DNA of 64,000 nucleotides from Bog-532 sp963828445 (GCA_963828445.1 CAWHFP010000021.1:186001-250000), one strand, 5' to 3'. Counted from the stretch's first letter, positions 24,868 to 34,380 are shown. The notes: a model not told the origin generated them from the sequence alone. Program-made: numbers and translations.

Positions 24868-26121
24868 GTGCGCTCAAGAGGCAAGCAACGAAGAAAAGCT
24901 TGGCTGGCGCCGTGGGTCGCCACCGCCTCCGTGGCCGCGCTGGCCGCGTGCGCGTCAACCGGGGGCGGATCGTCGTCGTCCGGGGGCGCGGTCAGCTCCG
25001 GGGGCGGCTCGACCTACACCATTCACGCGATCGTCTCCGAGACCGGCAGCGACTCGTTCCTGGGTGTCGAGGAGAAGGCCGCGCTGCTGGCGCTGGCCAA
25101 GCACGTCAACGCCACCGGCGGTATCGGCGGCAAGAAGCTGGCCTTTGACGTCTCCGACAACCAGTCGACCGCGTCGACCTCGGTGTCCCTGGCCTCCCCC
25201 CTGCTGTCCCAGTCTCCGGTCCTGCTGGTGGGCAGCGTGACCAGCGTTGACCGGCCCGTGGACGACCTGGTCAATTCGAACGGGCCGGTCGTCTACGACC
25301 TGTCCCCCGGCGACCACCCCAAGCTGGGCGGCTACGTGTACTCGACGTCGAACTCGACGGTCAACCAGACCAAGGCCTTCATCAACTTCGTCAAGAGCAA
25401 GGGCTGGACCCGGGTCGCGGCCATCACCTCGACCGACTCCTCGGGCCAGGACGGCTGGGAGAACATCCAGAAGGCGGCGGCCGGCAGCGGCGGGGCGGTC
25501 AAGGTGGTCAGCCACCAGACCTTCGACCCGTCCGACGTCAGCGTGACCACCCAGCTGTCCAAGATCAAGGCGGCCAACCCGCAGGCCCTGTTCATCTGGA
25601 CCACCGGCACCCCGCTGACCACCGTGCTCAAGGGGATGCAGTCGCTCGGCCTGTCCGGCATGCCCACCCTGACCACCAACGGCAACGCCTCGTTCAAGGA
25701 ACTGAGCAGCCTGTCCAGCGACCTGCCGTCCCAGCTGTACTTCCCGGGCGCGCCGTTCATGGTCGGGCCGGCCCACCTGACCGGGCAGACCAAGACCCAG
25801 GTCCAGGCGTTCGACACGGCCATCAAGGCCTCGGGACAGACCGCCCCCGACGAGGGCGACGCGCTGGCCTACGACCCCGGCCTGATCCTGGTCAGCGCGC
25901 TGCGCAAGCTGGGCACGGGCGCCAGCGCCCAGCAGCTCCACAGCTACATCTCGGGCCTGACCTCGTTCCAGGGCATCGACGGCACGTACAACTTCAAGGC
26001 CAGCCAGCCCGACAACCGGGGCCTGACCATCAAGGATGTCTACGTCGCCGAGTGGAACAAGTCGGCCCAGGACTGGACGGCGGCCTCCGGGCCGGCGGGC
26101 CAGGCCCTGTCCACGCCTTAA
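24868..26121 (+). CDS. Branched-chain-amino-acid-type ABC transporter, substrate-binding lipoprotein
   Basis: A 417-residue lipoprotein. GTG 24868 follows GGAAGGAG. The signal peptide ends in the lipobox LAAC (Cys28), followed by a Ser/Gly linker. The mature part is a type I periplasmic-binding (Leu/Ile/Val-binding) domain: HAIVSETGSDSFLGVEEKAALLALAKHVNATGGIGGKKL. Relatives bind amino acids, amides and aromatic acids. It heads a transport operon next to aromatic-acid genes, so an aromatic carboxylate is a reasonable ligand guess. Confidence 0.9.
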   Translation: MRSRGKQRRKAWLAPWVATASVAALAACASTGGGSSSSGGAVSSGGGSTYTIHAIVSETGSDSFLGVEEKAALLALAKHVNATGGIGGKKLAFDVSDNQSTASTSVSLASPLLSQSPVLLVGSVTSVDRPVDDLVNSNGPVVYDLSPGDHPKLGGYVYSTSNSTVNQTKAFINFVKSKGWTRVAAITSTDSSGQDGWENIQKAAAGSGGAVKVVSHQTFDPSDVSVTTQLSKIKAANPQALFIWTTGTPLTTVLKGMQSLGLSGMPTLTTNGNASFKELSSLSSDLPSQLYFPGAPFMVGPAHLTGQTKTQVQAFDTAIKASGQTAPDEGDALAYDPGLILVSALRKLGTGASAQQLHSYISGLTSFQGIDGTYNFKASQPDNRGLTIKDVYVAEWNKSAQDWTAASGPAGQALSTP

Positions 26122-26222
26122 CCGGTGGCGACGGGCCCGGGGGGCGTACGGCACGTCCCCCGGCCCGGCCGCGGCAGCCAGGACGGCAGGGCCCCCGGGC
26201 CCGGAGGAGGACCCCCGCACCC

Positions 26223-28248
26223 ATGTGGGCAGCTGGCAACATCATCATCGGCGGTCTCATCACCGGCGCCATCTACGCCCTGCTGGCGGTGGGCTATTCG
26301 CTGGTGTTCAGCGTCAGCGGGGCCCTGAACCTGGCGCAGGGCGCGTTCGTGGCGCTGGGCGCGCTGACCATGTACACGTTCGAGCACAACGCGCACCTCC
26401 CGGTCCTGGTGGCCTTCCTGGCCGCCCTGGCCGTGGTGGCGGTGGCCATCGGCATCATCGAGTGGGTGGTGATCCGGCCCGCGGTGACCCGGATCTCGCA
26501 CGCCAACCTGCTGATGATGATGGGCGGCCTGCTCACCGCGTTCGAAGGCGCGGCCTTCCTCATCTGGGGCAGTAACCCGTTCTCGACCAGCCCGTTCTCC
26601 GGGTCCAAGCCGGTCCACGCGGGCGGCCTGTCCATCCCGACCCAGGGCTTCTGGGTCATCGGCGCGATGCTGGCCGCGGTGGTCGGGCTGTCCTGGCTGC
26701 TGTCCCGCAGCCGCTGGGGCCGCGGCCTGCGGGCCACGTCGGAGAACATGACCGCGGCCCGCCTGATGGGCGTGCCGGTGGACCGGATGATCCTGCTGTC
26801 GTTCGTGGCCGCCGCCGCCCTCGGGGTCATCGCCGGGGCGGTGATCTCGCCGCTCACCTCGCTGGACTACACCAGCATGGCCAGCTACACCAACGAAGGA
26901 CTGATCGCGGTCAGCCTGGGTGGGCTGGGCTCGGTGTACGGGTCGGTGGCGGGCGGCCTGGTCCTCGGGGTGGTCGAGGCGGTCGTCTCGGGCTACGTGT
27001 CGTCACTGTTCAGCACGGCCATCAGCCTGATCATCCTGATCGGCATCATCTTCCTGCGCCCGCAGGGCCTGCTGGGCCGGGTGCGCGGCGCGCGCATCGA
27101 CGTGGCCGAGCGCACCAGTGGCCGCATCTACGCTCCACCCCGATTGCCCCGCTACTGGGCCAGAGCCGGCGGGGCCGCCCTGGCCCTGGTCATGCTGTTC
27201 GTGCCGGACATCATCCCGGCCGGCGACATGCGGGCCCTCAACATCACCGGGATCTTCTGCCTCACCATCGTCGGGCTGGACCTGCTGACCGGCATCGCGG
27301 GCCAGGTCAGCCTGGGCCAGGCCGGGTTCATGGCCATCGGCGGTTACATGTTCGCCATCTTGACCGTGAAGTACCACTGGCCCACCCTGCTCGGACTGCT
27401 CATCGGAATGGCGGGCTCGGCCCTGGTGGCCACGGTGCTGGGCCTGGTCTGTGGCCGGCTGCGCGGCATGTACCTGGCCATCACCACGCTGGCGTTCGGC
27501 ATCCTGGTCGAGGCCATGGCCAACGGGCTGTCCATCACCGGCGGCCCGTCCGGCATCGGCGGCATCCCGGTGTTCTCGGTGGCCGGGTTCGCGTTCGACA
27601 GTGACACCCGGTTCTTCTACCTGATCTGGGCCCTGGTCGCGGTGGCCCTGATCGCGGTGGCCAACTTCGTGCGCAGCAACCGGGGCCGCATCCTGCGGGC
27701 CATGCACGGCGACCAGGCCGGGGCCCGGTCACTGGGGCTGAACATCACCCGGGCCAAGATCTCGGTGTTCGTGATCAGCGCCTGCCTGGCCTCGATCGCG
27801 GGCAGCCTGTACGCCAGCTACTTCCGTTACCTGTCCCCCGACCAGGTCGGCAGCTCGGAATCGCTGCAGCTCATCACCATGCTGGTCATCGGGGGCATGG
27901 GCACCCTGTTCGGCCCGCTGATCGGGGTCGCGCTGCTGACCTACCTGCCGCTGGAGTCGCAGTCGATCGCCAACTACTCGATGCTGCTGACCGGCGTGCT
28001 GCTGGTGCTGTTCCTGCGCTACCTGCCCGCCGGCATCTGGGGTGGCGTGCTGGAAGTGATCAACCGCCTGGTTCCCGGCCGGAAACCGGCGGCGGCGCCC
28101 GATGTGGGGGTCGAGCCCGCTGGGTCTGCTGAGGCTAGTGAGGTCACTGAGCTGGCTGGGACTGGGGCTGCGACTGGGGTTTCTGAGGTGGTCTCGATGA
28201 ACGGGCACGGGTCTCTGGACGGGCACGGGTCTCTGGACGGGCAGGCGG
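26223..28248 (+). CDS. Fused LivH-LivM permease, open into LivG
   Basis: From ATG 26223 one frame encodes a LivH-like half (GGLITGAIYALLAVGYSLVFSVSGALNLAQGAF...LRPQGLLGR, about residues 1-290) and a LivM-like half (LNITGIFCLTIVGLDLLTGIAGQVSLGQAGFMAIG...YLPAGIWGGVLEVINRL, about 330-625). A low-complexity tail follows, containing two copies of GHGSLD. No stop codon separates the tail from livG: correcting one extra G at 28247 joins the frame to LivG, which would make a LivH-LivM-LivG polypeptide. About 16-18 membrane segments. Confidence 0.85.
28201..28236. repeat. Perfect 18-bp tandem repeat before livG
   Basis: ACGGGCACGGGTCTCTGG occurs twice in tandem and begins a third time. It encodes GHGSLD repeats in the permease/LivG linker. 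Confidence 0.9.
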
Positions 28249-28269
28249 ACCGCGACGCCGGCGCTGGAT

Positions 28270-29025
28270 GTGCGCGAGCTGACCAAGACGTTCGGCGGGG
28301 TGCGGGCCGTGCGCAGCGTCAGCTTCAGCGTGCCGGCCGGCTCGCTGACCGCGCTGATCGGGCCCAACGGCGCGGGCAAGTCCACGGTGTTCAATCTGGT
28401 CACCAACTTGTACCGGCCCGACAGCGGGGAGGTCATGCTGGCCGGGCGGCCGATCACCAACGTCCCGCCCGAGCGCATCACCTCGCTCGGGCTGTTCCGC
28501 ACCTTCCAGACCGCGCGGGTGTTCCCGCAGCTCTCGGTGCTGGACAACGTGCTGGTCGGCGGGTACCGGCTGGGCCGGGCGGGCTACCTGGCCCAGGCCC
28601 TGCGGCTGCCGAAGAGCCGGCGCGAGGAGCGCGAACTGGACCAGCGGGCCCGGCACCTGCTGGAGGTGATGGGGCTGGCCGACCGGGCCGAGGAGCGGGC
28701 GGCGGTGCTGCCGCTGGCCGCGCAGAAGTACCTGGAGCTGGCCCGGTCGCTGATGGCCCGGCCCAGCGTGGTCCTGTTCGACGAGCCGGGCGCGGGCATG
28801 AACGACGCGGAAACCGCCGAGCTGGGCATGATCCTGCGCGCCATCCGCGACACCGGCCACACCGTCCTGGTCGTGGAGCACAACATGTCCCTGGTCATGG
28901 GGGTGTGCGACCACGTGGTGGTGATGGACGCGGGCCGGGTCATCGCGGCCGGGCCGCCCCGCGAGGTCAGCAACGACCCGGTGGTGATCGGCGCCTACTT
29001 CGGGGCCGCGGAGGCGAGTGCCTGA
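28270..29025 (+). CDS. LivG-like ABC transporter ATP-binding protein, N-terminus displaced by a +1 shift
   Basis: ATP-binding subunit: Walker A GPNGAGKSTVFN, Walker B VVLFDEPGAGMND, H-loop VVEHNMS. The signature is the atypical LPLAAQKYLELARSL instead of LSxGQ, a variant seen in some LivG proteins. GTG 28270 is the first start in this frame after a stop at 28198, but the natural N-terminus (ATPALDV) begins a little earlier. It lies in frame with the permease if one extra G (28247-28248) is removed. The 3' end overlaps livF by one base (TGATG). Confidence 0.88.
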   Translation: MRELTKTFGGVRAVRSVSFSVPAGSLTALIGPNGAGKSTVFNLVTNLYRPDSGEVMLAGRPITNVPPERITSLGLFRTFQTARVFPQLSVLDNVLVGGYRLGRAGYLAQALRLPKSRREERELDQRARHLLEVMGLADRAEERAAVLPLAAQKYLELARSLMARPSVVLFDEPGAGMNDAETAELGMILRAIRDTGHTVLVVEHNMSLVMGVCDHVVVMDAGRVIAAGPPREVSNDPVVIGAYFGAAEASA

Positions 29026-29801
29026 TGCTCGAGCTGACCGGCGTCAAGGCCGGGTACACCAGCCAGGAAGTCCTGCACGGCCTCAGCTTCTCGGTGCCAC
29101 CCGGGCAGATCGTGGCCGTGGTCGGGGTCAACGGCGCGGGCAAGTCGACCACGCTGAAGGTGATCTCCGGGCTGCTCCGGGCCCGGGAGGGCACGATCGC
29201 GGTGGACGACCGGCGGCTGTCGGGCGGCTCGGCGGCCGAGGCGGTCAAGGCCGGGATCGCGCACGTGCCCGAGGGGCGGCAGGTGTTCCCGAACATGACC
29301 GTGCGGGAGAACCTGCTGCTCGGCGCCTACACCGCGGCCAGGGCCGAGACCACCCGCCGGCTGGACGAGGTGATGACGGTCTTCCCCGAGCTGACCGAGA
29401 AGCTGACCGCCTACGCGGGCTCGCTGTCCGGCGGCCAGCAGCAGATGATGGCCATCGGCCGCGGCCTGATGTCCGACCCGCGCTACCTGCTGCTGGACGA
29501 GCCGTCGCTGGGCCTGGCCCCGCAGGTGACCCGGAGGATCTTCGACGTCATCGTCCGGCTCCGGGACGCGGGCAAGGGCATCCTGCTGGTCGAGCAGAAC
29601 GGCCGCCTGGCCCTGGAGGTGGCCGACCACGCCTTCCTGCTGGAGCGGGGCACGGTCACGCTGACCGGCACCGGCAAGGAACTGCTGGCCAACGACGAAG
29701 TGGTGGAACGCTACCTCGGGGTGGGCACCGCGCAGGCCGAGGCCGACCGCCAGCAGGACTGGACCCGGAAGCTGCGGCACGCCCTGGCCGATCATGCCTG
29801 A
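29025..29801 (+). CDS. LivF-like ABC transporter ATP-binding protein
   Basis: A 258-residue ATPase: Walker A GVNGAGKSTTLK, HVPEGRQVFPNMTVRENLLLGAY (the LivF fingerprint), signature LSGGQQQMMAIGRGLM, Walker B LLLDEPSLGLAP and H-loop VEQN. ATG 29025 overlaps the livG stop. It pairs with LivG to power the fused permease. Confidence 0.94.
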   Translation: MLELTGVKAGYTSQEVLHGLSFSVPPGQIVAVVGVNGAGKSTTLKVISGLLRAREGTIAVDDRRLSGGSAAEAVKAGIAHVPEGRQVFPNMTVRENLLLGAYTAARAETTRRLDEVMTVFPELTEKLTAYAGSLSGGQQQMMAIGRGLMSDPRYLLLDEPSLGLAPQVTRRIFDVIVRLRDAGKGILLVEQNGRLALEVADHAFLLERGTVTLTGTGKELLANDEVVERYLGVGTAQAEADRQQDWTRKLRHALADHA

Positions 29802-30657
29802 GCCCGCCGGCGAGTCCCCGCCCGCCCCGGACCGCGTCCCGGACCGCGTTCCGGTCGGCGTGCTGGGCGCGGGCCGGATGGGGCTGCCGATCGTCGGTCA
29901 CCTGGCCCGGGCCGGTTTCCCGGTCACGGTCCACGATCCCGGGCCGGACCGGCGGGACCTGATCGAGGGCCGGGGCGGCCGGTTCGCCGCCACCGCGGCC
30001 GAGGTGGCCGGGGCCAGCACGGTGATCCTGATCTGCGTCGGCTACGAGGAGCAGGTCGACGCCCTGCTGACCGGAGCGGACGGGCTGCTGCCGCGGCTGA
30101 AGCCGGAGACGGTGGTGGCCGTGCTCAGCACCGTGGCCCCGGACCGGGTCATCGAGCTGGCCCGCGCGGCCCAGCCGTTCGGGGTGCACGTGGTCGACGC
30201 CACCGTCTGCCGGGGCGGCGACGCCGCCGACCGCGGGGAACTGCTGTCGTTCGTGGGCGGGCCGCCCGCGGTGGTGGAACGGATCACCCCCGTGCTGGGC
30301 AGCTACAGCAGCGACGTGGTCCGGACCGGGGACGTGGGCTCGGCCCAGGTGGCCAAGGCGGTCAACAACCTGATCCTGTGGGCCTGCCTGGTCGCCGACC
30401 ACGAGGGCCTGGCCCTGGCCCAGCGGTACGGGGTGGACACCGCCGCGCTGCGGGCCGCCCTGCTCGGCAGCAGCGCGGCCAACACCGCCCTGGCCAACTG
30501 GGGCAAGCAGACCATGGCCTGGGCCGAGGACGATATGAAGATCGTGGCCGAGATGGCGGCCACGGCCGGCCTCGCCCTCCCCCAGGCCGGCGTCAACCGG
30601 GAGATCTGCCGGGCCCTGAAACCCCGCCGCTACCGGCTGTCCGAGTACGGCAGCTAG
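29794..30657 (+). CDS. NAD(P)-dependent beta-hydroxyacid dehydrogenase (HIBADH family)
   Basis: A 287-residue protein: cofactor motif VGVLGAGRMGLPIVGHLARAG, substrate-binding VLSTVAP, DATVCRGGDAADRGEL and catalytic Lys in AQVAKAVNNLILW. It oxidises or reduces a 3-hydroxy acid or related aldehyde acid. It overlaps livF by 8 bp, so it belongs to the transport operon and probably acts on the imported compound or an early metabolite. Confidence 0.88.
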   Translation: MPEPAGESPPAPDRVPDRVPVGVLGAGRMGLPIVGHLARAGFPVTVHDPGPDRRDLIEGRGGRFAATAAEVAGASTVILICVGYEEQVDALLTGADGLLPRLKPETVVAVLSTVAPDRVIELARAAQPFGVHVVDATVCRGGDAADRGELLSFVGGPPAVVERITPVLGSYSSDVVRTGDVGSAQVAKAVNNLILWACLVADHEGLALAQRYGVDTAALRAALLGSSAANTALANWGKQTMAWAEDDMKIVAEMAATAGLALPQAGVNREICRALKPRRYRLSEYGS

Positions 30658-30709
30658 GGCGGGCTGGACCAGGCCGATGAGTTCGGCCCGCTCGCGCGGT
30701 CTGGTGGGT

Positions 30710-31561
30710 ATGGAGACTCTTCTTCCGGTCGGCGAGGTCGAGCTGTGCGTTGACACCGCCGGGGCGCCGGACGGCATTCCGCTGTTGCTGATCGGCACCA
30801 CGGTCGCCACCTGGGACGACGAGTTCGTCCAGCGGCTCGGCGGCCGGTTCGTCATACGTTATGACCTGCGGGACGCCGGCCGGTCGACCACCATCGACCC
30901 CGACTCGCCCGGCTACACGCTGCGTGACCTCGTCACCGACGCGGTCGGCGTACTCGACGGGCTCGGTATCGCCCGCGCCCACGTCGCGGGCCTGGCGACC
31001 GGCGGTTTCATCGCCCAGCTGCTGGCGCTGGACCACCCGTCGCGGGTCGCCTCGCTGGTGCTGATCGGCACCCGCCCGGTCGCGCCGGGCCCGGCCGACG
31101 ACGACCTGCCCGAGCACTCCCCGGCGATCATGGCCCACTTCGGCAGCGCCCCGCCGGTCGACTGGACCGACCGCACGTCGATCCTGGACGGCGCGGTGGC
31201 CACCGCCCGGGTGTTCTCCGGCTCGCCCCAGTTCGACGCCGACGAGGCCCGCGCCCACGCGGCCGGCATCCTGGACCGCTCCGGTCCGCACCCGGCGGCG
31301 GCGCGCAACGGCCTGATGAGCACGGTGTTCGCCACGCTGGACGCCACGCCCCGCTGGCGCGAACGGCTCCCGGAGATCACCGCCCCGACCCTGGTGGTGC
31401 ACGGCGCGGCCGACCCGTTCTTCCCGGTGGGTAACGCGGAGGCGCTGGCCGCGCAGATCCCCGGCGCCACCCTGCTGGTCCTGGACGGGGTCGGCGCCGA
31501 GCTCCCCCGCCGGGCCCACGCGCAGGTGGCCACGGCGATGCTCGCGCACACGGCGCCGTAG
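30710..31561 (+). CDS. Alpha/beta-hydrolase-fold protein lacking catalytic Ser and His
   Basis: About 283 residues with clear relationship to the hydrolase at 3714 (YDLRDAGRSTT; LDHPSRVASLVLIGT; VVHGAADPFFP). The nucleophile elbow is GLATGG, so the serine is alanine. The usual GHELP near the C-terminus is GAELP, so the histidine is also alanine. Only the acid remains. It is therefore probably not a hydrolase and may be a binding protein or have a different chemistry. ATG 30710 fits the family N-terminus; ATG 30677 is possible. Last gene of the operon. Confidence 0.8.
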   Translation: METLLPVGEVELCVDTAGAPDGIPLLLIGTTVATWDDEFVQRLGGRFVIRYDLRDAGRSTTIDPDSPGYTLRDLVTDAVGVLDGLGIARAHVAGLATGGFIAQLLALDHPSRVASLVLIGTRPVAPGPADDDLPEHSPAIMAHFGSAPPVDWTDRTSILDGAVATARVFSGSPQFDADEARAHAAGILDRSGPHPAAARNGLMSTVFATLDATPRWRERLPEITAPTLVVHGAADPFFPVGNAEALAAQIPGATLLVLDGVGAELPRRAHAQVATAMLAHTAP

Positions 31562-31592
31562 CCCGGCGGTCCCGGCCCGGCTGGGGGCTCCG

Positions 31593-32726
31593 TTACAACG
31601 CCGTGGTCAGGCGGCCGTTCGGGGCGGGAGGCAGGTCGGCCAGTTCGGCCTGGTAGGCGTCGTCCATGCGGGGGGTGATGGCCGCCGGGGCCAGGGACTT
31701 GGCGAACATGTCGCGGATCTCGGGACGCTCGTCGGCGTAGTCGATCTGGTCGCCGCCGACGCGGCGGCTGATCCAGGCCTTGGGCACGCCCTGGGCGTTG
31801 CGGATCGAGACGCTCTCGTGCTTGAAGGCGAGGTAGCGGGCCGGGTCGGGGCTGGTGTTGAAGTGCTGGTGGAACCACATGTTGGGCGGGATGATCAGCG
31901 ATCCGGTCTGCCACTCGAAGCGCTGCGGCTCCTCCCCCTCCGGCCACATCAGCGAGTAGCCGGAACCGGACAAGATGATCACGTGGGCGCCCGGCCCGTG
32001 CCGGTGGCCCTTCTTGTAGGTGCCGACCGGGAACTGGGAGATGTGGCTGTTCATCGAGCCCTTGGCCATCGAGAAGCGGAGGTGGCCGCCGCCGGCCCCG
32101 CGTTCCCTGGCCTCGGCCAGGCGCAGGTTGACCGCGTCGGTGACGAAGTTGGTGTCGAGCAGGAGGCCCTTCATCTCCTCCTTGGGCGCGAAGTAGTCGG
32201 CCTCGCCGTTGAACCGCTGCGGGAAGTCGCGCGCGGTGCCGAAGACGAACTCGGGGTCGTCGTAGAGGTTGATCACCGGCGGCAGGTTGGTCGAGGAGAC
32301 GAACGTGGCCGGCTCCAGGCCGGACAGGTTGAAGTGCTGGTGCCAGGCGTTGAGCGGGATCGCGAACATCGACCCGGCCTGCCACTCGAAGGTGACGCTC
32401 TGGCCGGCGTCGTTCCACACCGTGGTCGAGCCCCGGCCGTCGAGGATGAGGATCATCTCCTCGAACAGCTGGCGCTGCGGGGCCAGCGAGCTGCCTTCCG
32501 GGATCTCGCAGACGTAGCAGTCATTGGAAACACGGGAGGCGTCGTGGTTGATGAACACGCCCTTGCCGCCGCGCCGGGCCCAGGGCTTCAGGTCGAGGGC
32601 CCGCAGGTCCTTGATGTAGAACCCGCTCACGATGTCGAGACCTTCGTTCGCCACCCAGCGCGTGTACGGCGAGTCCTTCTCGGTCGCGAACTTGCTGGCC
32701 AGCTGGTCGTTGACGATGGCTGCCAC
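31593..32726 (-). CDS. Bicupin protein A
   Basis: A 377-residue protein with two cupin domains. Start GTG 32726 lies 7 nt after GAGGAGG. Domain 1 (about 60-160) has LFEEMILILDGRGSTTVW and WHQHFN. Domain 2 (about 225-325) has KKGHRHGPGAHVIILSGSGYSLMW and WFHQHFN, supplying a likely metal site of three His. The size matches gentisate- or hydroxynaphthoate-dioxygenase-like bicupins, but the exact family is unknown. Divergent from eutA with a GGTCTAAC box between. One of three related bicupins in the island. Confidence 0.8.
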   Translation of the reverse strand: MAAIVNDQLASKFATEKDSPYTRWVANEGLDIVSGFYIKDLRALDLKPWARRGGKGVFINHDASRVSNDCYVCEIPEGSSLAPQRQLFEEMILILDGRGSTTVWNDAGQSVTFEWQAGSMFAIPLNAWHQHFNLSGLEPATFVSSTNLPPVINLYDDPEFVFGTARDFPQRFNGEADYFAPKEEMKGLLLDTNFVTDAVNLRLAEARERGAGGGHLRFSMAKGSMNSHISQFPVGTYKKGHRHGPGAHVIILSGSGYSLMWPEGEEPQRFEWQTGSLIIPPNMWFHQHFNTSPDPARYLAFKHESVSIRNAQGVPKAWISRRVGGDQIDYADERPEIRDMFAKSLAPAAITPRMDDAYQAELADLPPAPNGRLTTAL

Positions 32727-32770
32727 GTACCGTCCTCCTCGGGCCTTCGACACCTCTAGAGCCGAATTAT

Positions 32771-32787
32771 ATTATTGTTAGACCAAT
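32771..32787. promoter_or_regulatory. GGTCTAAC box between bicupin A and eutA
   Basis: The minus strand reads ATTGGTCTAACAATAAT inside an AT-rich patch (32764-32787). It shares the GGTCTAAC core with the boxes at 43583 and 52930. Confidence 0.5.
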
Positions 32788-32837
32788 CGTGTCGATGGGT
32801 CGGTGGTCGATGGGTCGGTGTCGATGTCGATGGGCTG

Positions 32838-32900
32838 TGGTCGATGGTCGATGGGCTGTGGTCGATGGTCGGTGGCCTGTGGTCGATGGTAGGTGGGCTG
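32838..32900. repeat. Three 21-bp tandem repeats in the eutA leader
   Basis: Units at 32838-32858, 32859-32879 and 32880-32900 share TGGTCGATGG and end in G(G/C)CTG. Related partial units extend upstream to 32790. The array ends exactly at the GTG start codon of eutA. Confidence 0.8.
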
Positions 32901-34372
32901 TGCACGAAGAGCTGAGCGAGGCCGACCGGCAGGCCGTGCAGCGCGCGATCGGTGAGCACGACACCCTGGAACTGGTCACCGTCGGGGTGGACATCGGATC
33001 CTCGACGTCACACCTGCTGTTCGCCCGGGTGCGGTTCGAGCGGCACGGCCACCGGCGCAGCGACCGGTTCGTCGTGGTGGAACGCACGGTCGAGTGGCGC
33101 TCACCGATCCTGCTGACCCCCTTCGGCCCGGACGGCACGATCGACGCGCACCGGCTGGCCCGGTTCGTGCGGGACTGCTACGCCGCGGCGGGCATCGCCC
33201 CGAGCGAGGTCGACAGCGGCGCGGTCATCCTCACCGGCGAGGCCATCAAGCAGCGCAACGCCCGGGCCATCGACGAGATGATCGCGGGCGGGTCCGGGCG
33301 CTTCGTCTGCGCGACCGCCGGGCACCGGCTCGAATGCATCCTGGCCGCGCACGGCTCCGGGGCCACCGAGCTGAACCGCCGGCGGGGCGGGCGCGGCCTG
33401 CACGCCGACATCGGCGGCGGCACCACCAAGCTGGCCCTGATCGAGGCGGGCGAGGTCGTCAGCGTCGCGGCGTTCGCCGTCGGCGGCCGGCTCGTGGCCC
33501 GGGACGCCGCCGGCGACTGGACCCGGATCGGCGATCCGGCCCGGCTGGCCGCCGAGTCCCTCGGCCTGGGCGCAGGCCCGGCCACGTTCGCCGATCCGGC
33601 GGCCCGGCGGCAGCTCGCGCAGCGGCTGGCCGGGCTGGTCATCGACCAGATCGTCGCCGGCCCGGCCGACGACCTGGGCCGGGCTCTGGCGCTGACCGAG
33701 CCGCTGGAACGGGCCGGCCCGGTGGACTACCTCACCTTCTCCGGCGGCGTGTCCGAGTACATGTTCGGCTCCGAGCAGGGCGACTACGGCGACCTCGCCC
33801 CCGAGCTGGCGGCTGGTGTGGTGGGCCAGCTCGGGAACCGGGTCACGGTCCCGGTGCTCGACCCGGGCCAGCGGATCCGGGCCACCGTGATCGGCGCCTC
33901 GCAGTTCAGCGTGCAGGTCAGCGGCCGGACCATCCACCTCGGGGGCGCGTCGGAGCTCCCGGTGTCCAACGTGCCGGTCGTCCGGCTGGGCACCCCGCTC
34001 ACCGACGGGTTCGACCCGGCCGGGGCGGCGGCGGCGCTGGCGGCCACGGCCCGGCAGCACGACGTCAGCCTGCACGAGCCGGTGGCGCTGGCCATCTCCT
34101 GGACGGGAACCGTGTCCTACCCGCCGCTGGCCGCGCTGGCCGCGGCGGTGGCCGCGGTGGCCGGGCCCGGCGACGAACTGCTGGTGCTGGTGGTGGACGC
34201 CGACATCGGCCAGGCGCTCGGCGCGCTGCTGGTCGAGGAGGCCGGGCTCACCCGTCCGCTGGTCGTGCTGGACAGCATCGAGCTGGCCAGCCTGGACTAC
34301 CTCGACGTCGGGCCGTACCTGGATCCGCCGGGCGTCGTGCCGGTCGTGATCAAGTCGCTCCTGTTCGCCTGA
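32900..34372 (+). CDS. EutA-like ethanolamine ammonia-lyase reactivating factor
   Basis: A 490-residue ASKHA ATPase-like protein: VGVDIGSSTSHLLFARV (phosphate-1), SGAVILTGEAIKQRNARAI, GLHADIGGGTTKLALIEAG (phosphate-2) and YLTFSGGVSEYMFG, all characteristic of EutA. Known EutA removes damaged B12 from ethanolamine ammonia-lyase. No eutB, eutC or microcompartment gene is in the window, so here it may serve a lyase encoded elsewhere or another client. GTG 32900 gives the family N-terminus (HEELSEADRQAVQRAI). Confidence 0.88.
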   Translation: MHEELSEADRQAVQRAIGEHDTLELVTVGVDIGSSTSHLLFARVRFERHGHRRSDRFVVVERTVEWRSPILLTPFGPDGTIDAHRLARFVRDCYAAAGIAPSEVDSGAVILTGEAIKQRNARAIDEMIAGGSGRFVCATAGHRLECILAAHGSGATELNRRRGGRGLHADIGGGTTKLALIEAGEVVSVAAFAVGGRLVARDAAGDWTRIGDPARLAAESLGLGAGPATFADPAARRQLAQRLAGLVIDQIVAGPADDLGRALALTEPLERAGPVDYLTFSGGVSEYMFGSEQGDYGDLAPELAAGVVGQLGNRVTVPVLDPGQRIRATVIGASQFSVQVSGRTIHLGGASELPVSNVPVVRLGTPLTDGFDPAGAAAALAATARQHDVSLHEPVALAISWTGTVSYPPLAALAAAVAAVAGPGDELLVLVVDADIGQALGALLVEEAGLTRPLVVLDSIELASLDYLDVGPYLDPPGVVPVVIKSLLFA

Positions 34373-34380
34373 GAGCCCGC

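Noticed and set aside
28681..28800. Dead LivG because the LSxGQ signature is missing
   Set aside because: LPLAAQK-type signatures occur in other LivG proteins, and the Walker A, Walker B and H-loop motifs are intact.
26052..29801. A single 1249-codon open frame from the permease to livF
   Set aside because: The middle part (about 28250-29020) is low-complexity Arg/Ala/Gly sequence antiphase to a clear LivG in another frame. It is open only because of high GC, and livF has its own overlapping start.
32790..32900. CRISPR-like array from the 21-bp repeats
   Set aside because: Units are directly adjacent without spacers, and no cas genes are present.
32900..34372. Ethanolamine utilisation operon or microcompartment
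   Set aside because: Only a eutA homologue is present; no eutBC, shell or transporter genes.
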